27,619 nucleotides of DNA from JBEEJZ01 sp046046915 (lineage in GTDB: Bacteria; Pseudomonadota; Gammaproteobacteria; Burkholderiales; Burkholderiaceae_C), in assembly GCA_046046915.1 (NCBI GenBank), contig JBJOIT010000037.1:1-27619 (forward strand), written 5' to 3'. The notes under the pieces were generated by a model, which was not told the origin of the DNA, ran no database searches, and saw only the letters and a list, made by a program, of their open reading frames with translations. This document shows positions 1-7,529 of the stretch, in pieces. The translations under genes and the position numbers were made by a program. Positions within the stretch are counted from its first letter, which is position 1, and each line of letters opens with the position of its first letter.

Positions 1-719
1 CGGCGCAGCATCAGCAGCGCTTCAACATCGTTCTCGAAAGCCATGTCCGCCACACCGCTCTTGGTGGTGTGGGTAAGCGCACCGCCCAGTTCTTCGGCGG
101 TGACCTCCTCGTGGGTCACGGTCTTGACCACCTCGGGGCCGGTCACAAACATGTAGGAGGTGTCCTTCACCATGAAGATAAAGTCCGTCAAAGCTGGTGA
201 GTACACCGCACCGCCGGCAGAGGGGCCCATGATCATGCTGATCTGCGGCACCACGCCACTGGCCATCACATTGCGCTGAAACACTTCGGCGTAGCCACCC
301 AAAGAAGCCACGCCCTCCTGGATACGGGCACCTCCCGAGTCATTCAGACCGATCACGGGGGCACCCACTTTCATGGCCTGATCCATGATCTTGCAGATCT
401 TCTCGGCGTGTGTCTCGGACAGGGCTCCGCCGTAGACCGTGAAGTCCTGGCTGAACACAAACACCAGACGACCATTGATCATGCCGTAACCGGTCACCAC
501 GCCGTCGCCTGGAATCTTGTTGTCGGCCATGCCGAAGTCCACGCAGCGGTGCTCGACAAACATGTCCCACTCTTCAAAGGTACCTTCGTCAAGCAGGATT
601 TCGATGCGCTCACGGGCAGTCAGTTTGCCCTTGCCGTGTTGCGCGTCTATGCGCTTTTGTCCGCCGCCCAGCCGGGCTGCGGCACGCTTCTTTTCAAGTT
701 GCTCAAGGATGTCGTGCAT
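1..719 (-). CDS. pccB: Propionyl-CoA carboxylase beta subunit (carboxyltransferase), C-terminus beyond window
   Basis: This is the carboxyltransferase subunit of a biotin-dependent acyl-CoA carboxylase. It transfers carboxyl from biotin to propionyl-CoA to give methylmalonyl-CoA. About 239 codons are present from the ATG at 719; the family is usually about 510 residues, so roughly the C-terminal half lies outside the window. The start MHDILEQLEKKRAAARLGGG is typical of PccB/AccD-like proteins. Family hallmarks follow: VFSQDFTVYGGALSETHAEKI, then LNDSGGARIQEG (oxyanion-hole glycines) and MGPSAGGAVYSPALTDF. The reading frame is open to base 1. A weak AAGAG lies upstream of the ATG. The gene is last of the visible run scpA-meaB-pccB, 39 nt after meaB, which supports propionyl-CoA rather than acetyl-CoA as substrate. 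Substrate choice is inferred from context; the carboxyltransferase fold is certain. Confidence 0.93.
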   Translation of the reverse strand, partial: MHDILEQLEKKRAAARLGGGQKRIDAQHGKGKLTARERIEILLDEGTFEEWDMFVEHRCVDFGMADNKIPGDGVVTGYGMINGRLVFVFSQDFTVYGGALSETHAEKICKIMDQAMKVGAPVIGLNDSGGARIQEGVASLGGYAEVFQRNVMASGVVPQISMIMGPSAGGAVYSPALTDFIFMVKDTSYMFVTGPEVVKTVTHEEVTAEELGGALTHTTKSGVADMAFENDVEALLMLR

Positions 720-758
720 GGTGACTACTCTTGTTAAAAAAAGATTCAGGATGAAAGC

Positions 759-1763
759 TCATCCCACGGATTGAAGGTGAACTTGCAGCAATTGGCGTGC
801 CGCAGTGGATGCAGCCAGTTGCCCGTTTTGGACCTGCGCAGTCATATCAGGCAGCCGCCTAGCCACAGGCCCGGATTGCTTGAAAGCCTGCTTGAGGCCG
901 GATTCGATACGCTCCCACATCCACGCCAGCGCCTGAGACTGGCGGCGACGCGCAAGCTTGCCATTTGCCGTTTGCAATTCGCGAAACTGCTGTACATGCG
1001 CCCAGAACTCAGGCACGCCTGAACCCTGCAGTGCCGAGAGCTGCATGGCCTGCGGATGCCAGTTGTCCGTGTGATGATGGGCAGCATCAGGTTGGCCCAC
1101 CATGCCCAACAAACGCAGTGAGGAGGTGATTTGCGCTTGCGCACGCATGGCGGCATCGGGATCAATGTCGGCTTTGTTGATCACCACCAGGTCAGCCAGC
1201 TCCATCACACCTTTTTTGATGGCCTGCAGGTCGTCGCCAGCGTTGGGCAGTTGCATGAGCACAAACATATCGGTCATGCCTTGAACGGCGGTTTCGGATT
1301 GGCCCACGCCTACGGTCTCGACAATGACGACATCAAAACCTGCGGCCTCGCAGACCAGCATGGCCTCGCGGGTTTTTTCTGCCACACCGCCCAGGGTGCC
1401 GCTGCTGGGACTGGGGCGAATGTAAGCACGCTCATGTACCGAAAGGCGCTCCATGCGGGTCTTGTCGCCCAGTATGGAGCCACCAGACACCGTGCTGCTG
1501 GGGTCCACGGCCAGAACCGCGACGCGATGGCCCTGCTCTATCAGGTACAGCCCCAAAGTCTCAATGAACGTGGATTTGCCCACGCCAGGCACACCGCTGA
1601 TGCCCAGGCGAAAAGACTTGCCGGTATGCGGCAGCAGGCCCGTCAGCAAGGCGTCGGCCTGTGCCCGGTGGTCCGCACGGGTGGACTCCAGCAGGGTAAT
1701 GGCCTTGGCGATGCCACGTCGCTGGACCATGAGCTGCCCATGAACAATGGCTTCAAGCAGCAC
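759..1763 (-). CDS. meaB: Methylmalonyl-CoA mutase-associated GTPase MeaB (ArgK family)
   Basis: MeaB is a cytoplasmic G3E-family GTPase that gates B12 cofactor loading into methylmalonyl-CoA mutase and protects the mutase from inactivation. The 334-residue product has the P-loop GVPGVGKST (57-65), VDPSS (86-90), a long conserved block DKTRMERL...YIRPSPSSGTLGGVA, the ETVGVGQSE switch region and NKAD (196-199) for guanine recognition. Length matches the family. The chosen start is GTG at 1763, preceded by GAGG with a 7-nt spacer; an internal ATG at residue 12 is the alternative. It lies 57 nt downstream of the mutase gene on the same strand, the standard arrangement for this chaperone. An older name, ArgK (arginine/ornithine transport kinase), is a misassignment for this family. 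Confidence 0.95.
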   Translation of the reverse strand: MLLEAIVHGQLMVQRRGIAKAITLLESTRADHRAQADALLTGLLPHTGKSFRLGISGVPGVGKSTFIETLGLYLIEQGHRVAVLAVDPSSTVSGGSILGDKTRMERLSVHERAYIRPSPSSGTLGGVAEKTREAMLVCEAAGFDVVIVETVGVGQSETAVQGMTDMFVLMQLPNAGDDLQAIKKGVMELADLVVINKADIDPDAAMRAQAQITSSLRLLGMVGQPDAAHHHTDNWHPQAMQLSALQGSGVPEFWAHVQQFRELQTANGKLARRRQSQALAWMWERIESGLKQAFKQSGPVARRLPDMTAQVQNGQLAASTAARQLLQVHLQSVG

Positions 1764-1820
1764 AGGCTAACCTCGGGTACTGGGTCACGCAAGTCAATCC
1801 GCGCTGAAACCAGGCCTGAG

Positions 1821-4001
<2,181 letters not shown>

Positions 4002-4086
4002 GGGCATCACGCTTCGCTGAAATATCGCTTTAGGACAGTGGTGTCGCCGCGCCAGATGTCCCCATGTTCCAAGGGCCAAACTGCTT

Positions 4087-4110
4087 TTCGACAACTCACA
4101 TCAAGTCGAA
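4087..4110. promoter_or_regulatory. Inverted repeat TTCGAC-N12-GTCGAA, candidate operator
   Basis: A perfect 6-bp inverted repeat, TTCGAC (4087-4092) and GTCGAA (4105-4110), with a 12-nt spacer lies in the intergenic region shared by the divergent scpA operon and the GntR-family gene. FCD-type GntR regulators usually bind inverted repeats close to their own gene, so this is a plausible operator. The arm length is short and no binding consensus was checked. Confidence 0.4.
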
Positions 4111-4125
4111 TAAGTTTACATTATT

Positions 4126-4131
4126 TATAAT
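4126..4131 (+). promoter_or_regulatory. Possible -10 box TATAAT upstream of the GntR gene
   Basis: A perfect TATAAT occurs in an AT-rich stretch (about 4111-4150) that contrasts with the GC-rich surroundings. It is 42 nt before the chosen ATG of the regulator. No good -35 hexamer is found at the ideal 17-bp spacing, so activity and direction are uncertain. The stretch also contains the 8-bp palindrome ATAATTAT (4127-4134). Confidence 0.35.
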
Positions 4132-4172
4132 TATTGATTCAAAATATTCGCTCGAGCTTACAATCCTATCCC

Positions 4173-4820
4173 ATGGCCGCACTCTCTTTGTCTCCACGCG
4201 CACTCTACGAAGATGTGGCAGAACTGCTGCGCCAGCGCATCTTCACGCGCGAGCTGGAGCCTGGCAGCTGGATCGATGAGATGAAGATTGCCGAGGCCTA
4301 TGGCATCAGCCGCACGCCCATGCGCGAGGCCCTCAAGGTGCTGGCCGCCGAGGGACTGGTCACCATGAAGGTACGTCGCGGCGCCTACGTCACCGAGGTC
4401 TCCGAACAAGACCTGCGCGACATCTACCACCTGCTGAGCCTGCTGGAGTCGGATGCCGCCAGTGTGGTGGCCACCAACGCCAGCGACGCAGACCTGAGCC
4501 ACTTGCAAGAGCTGCACAAAGACCTGGAGTCCGCAGCTGTCGGTGGCGCCCCCGACACTGAGCGCTACTTTGCCCTGAATGAGCAGTTTCACCAGAAGCT
4601 GCTGGCCCTGGCCAACAACCGCTGGCGCGATCAGATGGTGGCAGACCTGCGCAAGGTCATGAAGCTCAATCGTCACAACTCCCTGTTCAAACAAGGGCGT
4701 GTTCAAGAGTCCTTGAACGAACACCGCGCCATCATGGCTGCCCTGCTCGCACGTGACGCTGTCACGACGCGCGAGCGCATGGCCACGCACTTCCAGAACG
4801 GCCTGCAAGCCGCAGCCTGA
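4173..4820 (+). CDS. GntR-family transcriptional regulator, FadR/FCD subfamily
   Basis: This is a DNA-binding repressor or activator of 215 residues. Residues about 9-73 form the winged helix-turn-helix, with the signature IAEAYGISRTPMREALKVL (39-57) and the wing LVTMKVRRGAYV (62-73). Residues about 78-212 form an all-helical FCD effector domain; His140, His184 and His206 fit the usual metal-ligand positions. The ATG at 4173 (MAALSLSPRALY) starts immediately before the conserved N-terminal helix. An upstream in-frame alternative at 4134 would begin inside the AT-rich promoter. The gene is divergent from the methylmalonyl-CoA mutase operon, so propionate/methylmalonyl metabolism control is the likely role; the ligand cannot be told from sequence. 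Confidence 0.9.
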   Translation: MAALSLSPRALYEDVAELLRQRIFTRELEPGSWIDEMKIAEAYGISRTPMREALKVLAAEGLVTMKVRRGAYVTEVSEQDLRDIYHLLSLLESDAASVVATNASDADLSHLQELHKDLESAAVGGAPDTERYFALNEQFHQKLLALANNRWRDQMVADLRKVMKLNRHNSLFKQGRVQESLNEHRAIMAALLARDAVTTRERMATHFQNGLQAAA

Positions 4821-4852
4821 ACCCTACCGACCGCCGGCCGTGGCACCGCAGG

Positions 4853-5863
4853 TCAGGGCGTGTCCCGCGTTGGCTGATGGGCCAGCACCATCACTTCTTG
4901 CGGCGTGCAGGCCTTGAGTCTGTGGTCACTCCACACCTGGCGCCATCGACGAGCACCTGGCAAGCCATGGCGCAGCCCCAACATGTGCCGGGCAATGGAG
5001 GTCCAGGGTGTCCCAAAGTCACGCGCCTGGCGAGTCATATAGTCCACCATCGCCTGCTCAACCCCTTCGCGGGTCAGCTCACAGGCAGGCATGCCGTAAA
5101 ACTCCTCGTCCCAATGCGCCAACCACCATGGGTTGTGATAGGCCTCACGCCCGACCATCACGCCGTCGAGTGCACTCAATTGGGCTTGCACCTGCTCTGA
5201 GGTGGTGATGCCGCCATTGATCGCAATCGTCAGAGTGGGAAACTCAGCTTTCAAACGGTGCACCAGCTCGTAGCGCAGCGGCGGCACCTCGCGGTTGGCC
5301 TTGGGCGACAAACCCTGGAGCCAGGCATTTCGCGCATGAACGATGAAGGTGCGGCAACCCGCCTCGGCCAGCGCCCCGACAAAGTCGCGCACAAAGTCGT
5401 AGCTTTCGGTCTTGTCGATGCCGATGCGGTGCTTGACAGTGACAGGTAGGCTCACCACGTCCAGCATGGCTTTCACCCCGTCCGCCACCAAACCGGGCTC
5501 CGCCATCAGGCAAGCCCCAAAGGCACCACGCTGCACACGCTCCGAGGGACAGCCACAGTTCAGGTTGATCTCGTCGTAGCCCCATTGCTCGCCCAGCCGG
5601 GCACAGGCCGCCAAGTCTGCCGGGTCGCTGCCGCCCAGCTGCAAGGCTAGCGGGTGCTCCTGTTCATTGAAGGCCAGATGCCGGGCTACATCGCCATGCA
5701 GCAGCGCGCCTGTGGTCACCATCTCGGTGTACAGCAAGGCACGCTGGCTCAGCAGGCGGTGGAAGTAACGACAGTGGCGGTCTGTCCAGTCCAGCATCGG
5801 CGCTACACTCATGCGCCAAGGGCTGTTTTCCGCCCTAGGTTGTTGATTTTTTTCTAATTTCAT
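4853..5863 (-). CDS. dusA: tRNA-dihydrouridine(20/20a) synthase DusA, with island-altered N-terminus
   Basis: DusA is an FMN- and NADPH-dependent enzyme that reduces uridines in the tRNA D-loop. The 336-residue product has the TIM-barrel start MSVAPMLDWTDRHCRYFHR (18-36), the catalytic segment NLNCGCPSERV with Cys105 as general acid, and KHRIGID, the DusA-specific motif. The ATG at 5863 has a good upstream AAAGG with a 7- to 8-nt spacer; Met18 would be an alternative. Codons 15-27 coincide with one copy of a 37-bp direct repeat whose other copy lies at 7429-7465, within an orphaned 5' piece of dusA. I infer that the first 14 residues and the RBS come from an inserted element and replaced the original 5' end. 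The body of the gene appears intact. It converges on the GntR gene with a 32-nt gap and no clear terminator. Confidence 0.93.
   Translation of the reverse strand: MKLEKNQQPRAENSPWRMSVAPMLDWTDRHCRYFHRLLSQRALLYTEMVTTGALLHGDVARHLAFNEQEHPLALQLGGSDPADLAACARLGEQWGYDEINLNCGCPSERVQRGAFGACLMAEPGLVADGVKAMLDVVSLPVTVKHRIGIDKTESYDFVRDFVGALAEAGCRTFIVHARNAWLQGLSPKANREVPPLRYELVHRLKAEFPTLTIAINGGITTSEQVQAQLSALDGVMVGREAYHNPWWLAHWDEEFYGMPACELTREGVEQAMVDYMTRQARDFGTPWTSIARHMLGLRHGLPGARRWRQVWSDHRLKACTPQEVMVLAHQPTRDTP
5785..5821. repeat. 37-bp direct repeat copy 1 within dusA (putative att site, dusA-body side)
   Basis: Bases 5785-5821 match 7429-7465 in the same orientation at 35 of 37 positions, with mismatches at 5804 and 5819. 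On the minus strand it encodes PWRMSVAPMLDWT of DusA. The 5' end of dusA is a known integration site for genomic islands and prophages carrying dusA-associated tyrosine integrases, which leave direct repeats at both ends. This copy would be the junction that keeps dusA open. Confidence 0.75.
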
Positions 5864-5937
5864 TATTCGACCTTTGAGTGTCGCTTGCGCTTTTTGGGGC
5901 GTTTAACGGAATAAAAACACACCAAGTGCAAGGGCTT

Positions 5938-5987
5938 GGTGCAACTTGGCACTGCGGTTGCACCACATCAGAAAAGCAAGTTGCACC
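5938..5987. promoter_or_regulatory. 11-bp inverted repeat GGTGCAACTTG/CAAGTTGCACC upstream of dusA
   Basis: GGTGCAACTTG (5938-5948) is the exact reverse complement of CAAGTTGCACC (5977-5987), with 28 nt between. A further TTGCACC copy is at 5958-5964, and AGTGCAA is at 5925-5931. A separate small hairpin ACCAAG/CTTGGT covers 5921-5940. The 8-mer AGTTGCAC recurs near the other end of the element at 7132-7139. Such clustered repeats near an att junction could be arm-type integrase or excisionase sites or an operator, but this is a guess. The rest of 5864-6004 contains no gene I can support; it must hold the promoter now serving dusA. Confidence 0.4.
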
Positions 5988-6004
5988 TGACCTGCCCCCA
6001 CCTC

Positions 6005-6390
6005 CTACTCCAGCAGTTGGTTGAATGTTTTGAAGACCTCCTCGAATCGGTCGAGCGTCGCCTGAACCGCGGGCGTGTCCGCGTCCAACACAGACGGGTT
6101 CTCCAAGAGCCAACGAGACGCACCAAAGTGGTCGAACTCGGCGACCGTCGCGGGCACCAGCTTGAAGAGTGCCTCCGCCTTTTTGACGATGCGCGAGGTT
6201 GTCCGACGGACCTTCTACCAACCAAGAGTTGGCGCCGATGAAAAGCGATTGGGTCACCTCGTATACGTCCTATCTTGTAATTGCTTAAAGTCCCGGGCAT
6301 GACCAAGCGCGAGCCATTCGTCTTCTTTCCTGGATAGCTTCTACAGTTCGTCCAGCAGAAGCAATCGGATGAAACTCCACCCGCTTATGC
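6005..6390 (-). pseudogene. Degraded gene of unknown family (internal stops, shifted middle)
   Basis: One minus-strand frame gives protein-like text broken by stops: LLLLDEL, stop (6341-6343), KLSRKEDEWLALGHARDFKQ and onward, stop (6254-6256), another stop (6215-6217), then RIVKKAEALFKLVPATVAEF through TPAVQATLDRFEEVFKTFN to a final TAG at 6005-6007. The central part reads better in another frame, as VTQSLFIGANSWLVEGPSDN (from 6257), so two compensating indels plus at least one nonsense mutation are likely. The composition (acidic/amphipathic helices, no membrane segment) suggests a soluble helical protein of about 120-130 residues. I do not recognise the family, and it lacks tyrosine-integrase motifs. 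It directly follows the toxin gene on the same strand. The upstream boundary is approximate. Confidence 0.45.
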
Positions 6391-6396
6391 ATGTAC

Positions 6397-6816
6397 TCAC
6401 GCCTGCCACGGATTAATGACAGTAATACCTGCGGCCTCGAACGGGCTGGTGTCTCGGGTTGCAACAGCGAACCCATTGGCCGCCGCGACCGACGCGATGT
6501 AGCCATCCGCTGTGGCAACGGCCAGGCCAGCGCTGCGGGCCTTGGCCATCAGCGCCGCATAGGCCTGGGTGCAGGCCAAGTCAAAGGGGAGCACGCGGCC
6601 GGCGAACAATGGCAGCACGCGCTTTTCCAAGTTCTCTTGCAGGCCTGCGCGCCGCTTGCCGGCCGGCAGCAGGGCGACACCCGCTCGCAGTTCCGCCACC
6701 GTGATGGCGGAGAGGAACAAAGTCTCCATCGCCTGGGCATCTATCCACTCAATCACCCTTGGCTCGGGAGCGTGCCGGAGCGGCTCCGACATCACATTGG
6801 TGTCGAGCAGGATCAT
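6397..6816 (-). CDS. fitB: PIN-domain toxin, FitB/VapC family
   Basis: This is a 139-residue PIN-domain ribonuclease toxin. The acidic metal-binding residues expected of the family are all present: Asp5 (LLDTNVMSE), Glu42 (ITVAELRAGV), Asp104 (ATADGYIA) and Asp122 (VATRDTSPFE). Length and motif spacing fit FitB of Neisseria and related VapC proteins. The ATG at 6814-6816 overlaps the TGA of the upstream antitoxin by 4 nt (ATGA), so translation is coupled, as expected for a type II module. The toxin looks full length and undamaged although neighbouring DNA in the same insert is decayed. Specific RNA target unknown. Confidence 0.9.
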   Translation of the reverse strand: MILLDTNVMSEPLRHAPEPRVIEWIDAQAMETLFLSAITVAELRAGVALLPAGKRRAGLQENLEKRVLPLFAGRVLPFDLACTQAYAALMAKARSAGLAVATADGYIASVAAANGFAVATRDTSPFEAAGITVINPWQA

Positions 6817-7067
6817 TCGAAGCTCACCGGGCGTGCAGGCGTCTTGTCGCGCACCTGCGCGAACAAAGCAAACTCTTCATCGCTCAGCTTGGCTTGGCGA
6901 CCCATGTCGGCCAGCAGCGAACCCAGCCTCACACGCCCTTTGGGGTTGATTGCCGCTTCTAGGATCTCGCGCACCTCGGCCTCCATGCTCTGGGCGTGCT
7001 GGGCAGCACGGACGCGCAGCGCACGGTGAACTTCCTCGGAAAGGTTGCGAACTGTCAGCATAGCCAT
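6813..7067 (-). CDS. fitA: Ribbon-helix-helix antitoxin, FitA family
   Basis: This 84-residue antitoxin begins MAMLTVRNLSEEVHRALRVR, the ribbon-helix-helix DNA-binding and dimerisation segment, followed by SMEAEVREILEAAI and a C-terminal tail (about 50-84) expected to wrap the toxin and block its active site. I chose ATG 7067 because GAGGTG lies 6 nt upstream. The frame extends 16 codons further but would then translate through the palindromic operator. It overlaps the toxin start by 4 nt. The complex probably represses its own promoter through the palindromes at 7080-7102. Confidence 0.9.
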   Translation of the reverse strand: MAMLTVRNLSEEVHRALRVRAAQHAQSMEAEVREILEAAINPKGRVRLGSLLADMGRQAKLSDEEFALFAQVRDKTPARPVSFE

Positions 7068-7079
7068 ATCGATCACCTC

Positions 7080-7102
7080 GAATGCATTCAATGCATGCAT
7101 TC
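7080..7102. promoter_or_regulatory. Tandem palindromes upstream of the toxin-antitoxin operon (candidate autoregulatory operator)
   Basis: Two abutting perfect palindromes, GAATGCATTC (7080-7089) and AATGCATGCATT (7090-7101), lie 13 nt upstream of the antitoxin start, next to the AT-rich TATAGAAT (minus strand, about 7100-7107), a possible -10. A further GCATTC half-site occurs at 7112-7117. FitA/VapB antitoxins with ribbon-helix-helix domains bind such repeated palindromes, so conditional repression of the operon is the likely role. Confidence 0.6.
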
Positions 7103-7117
7103 TATATTCACGCATTC

Positions 7118-7417
7118 ACTCGCGGGTGGGGAGTTGCACTGAACTGTGAAACGCCCCTCGATTTCAACGTCCAGGACGTCGCCGGGCCGGCCACGGGCCG
7201 TTCCAGATGTTGTCCTGTTCCGGGCTGGCTCCCTGGCATCCAGGCTTAGCCAGACGCACAGAAACCCCGCCCTTGAGCATCCTCGGCTGCCCGGCGTAGC
7301 AATCTCGGCGCTCAGTGCGGTCAGGAAATCCGGCTTGCTCGTTCGGTGCCACTCGATGCAGAAGCCAGTGCGATGGCACAACTCGGTGTGGACCACCGTT
7401 GATTCACTGCCTATTTT
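7118..7417. other. Unassigned stretch inside the island remnant
   Basis: About 300 bp between the toxin-antitoxin operator and the orphan dusA start. The longest minus-strand frame (102 codons, 7088-7396) runs through the operator palindromes, lacks a good ribosome site and resembles nothing I recognise; other frames are interrupted. I see no RNA gene or terminator. It may be decayed island DNA. Confidence 0.4.
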
Positions 7418-7486
7418 TCAAGAAAACTTCCAGTCCAGCATCGGCGCCACACTCATGCGCCAGGGAGAAATATCGGGGTCAATCAA
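7418..7486 (-). pseudogene. dusA: Orphaned 5' end of the original dusA
   Basis: On the minus strand this fragment reads LIDPDISPWRMSVAPMLDWK and then FS and a stop. Residues PWRMSVAPMLDW are identical to DusA residues 15-26, and the sequence leaves DusA at the end of the 37-bp repeat, running into TGA at 7418-7420. Upstream of it is an in-frame TGA, then the 3' end of the 7530-8597 gene, so the original dusA start was probably the ATG at 7456 or the TTG at 7486. It is a remnant of the native N-terminus separated from the gene body by 1.6 kb. Confidence 0.65.
7429..7465. repeat. 37-bp direct repeat copy 2 (putative att site, distal side)
   Basis: Direct repeat of 5785-5821 (35/37 identical; differing bases at 7448 and 7463). 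It lies within the orphan dusA 5' fragment and marks the outer end of the insert. Both mismatches are synonymous in the DusA frame (GTA/GTG Val and CCT/CCC Pro), consistent with two independently evolved dusA-like sequences brought together by site-specific recombination rather than a recent tandem duplication. Confidence 0.75.
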
Positions 7487-7529
7487 AGCGGGTCACCGGA
7501 AAAGAGAGCTCTCAAAGTCGCCCTCATTG

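Larger units (their letters stand above)
5785..7465. mobile_element. Remnant of a dusA-integrated genomic island (integrase lost)
   Basis: The segment is bounded by the 37-bp direct repeats at 5785-5821 and 7429-7465, offset by 1644 bp. Removing one repeat and the DNA between would rejoin the orphan dusA start downstream of the 7530-8597 gene to the dusA body. The interior holds a repeat-rich leader (5864-6004), a pseudogene (6005 to about 6390), an intact FitAB-like toxin-antitoxin pair (6397-7067) with operator-like palindromes, and about 300 bp without a gene. No tyrosine-recombinase open frame fits, so the element is probably a deletion derivative that can no longer excise alone. The repeats are seen directly; island origin follows from known dusA-targeting islands; the history is inference. 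Confidence 0.65.

Noticed and set aside
4002..4094. 31-codon N-terminal extension of methylmalonyl-CoA mutase
   Set aside because: The extra residues do not resemble mutase N-termini and would run up to the inverted repeat of the regulatory region; the family start fits ATG 4001.
4111..4150. AT-rich tract as a possible horizontally acquired fragment
   Set aside because: It is only about 40 bp, sits exactly between divergent genes and is better explained as promoter DNA.
7088..7396. 102-codon minus-strand frame containing PGDVLDVEIEG, which recalls the C-terminus of fumarylacetoacetate hydrolases
   Set aside because: The resemblance is limited to about 11 residues, the rest of the frame does not fit the family, and the frame reads through the toxin-antitoxin operator.
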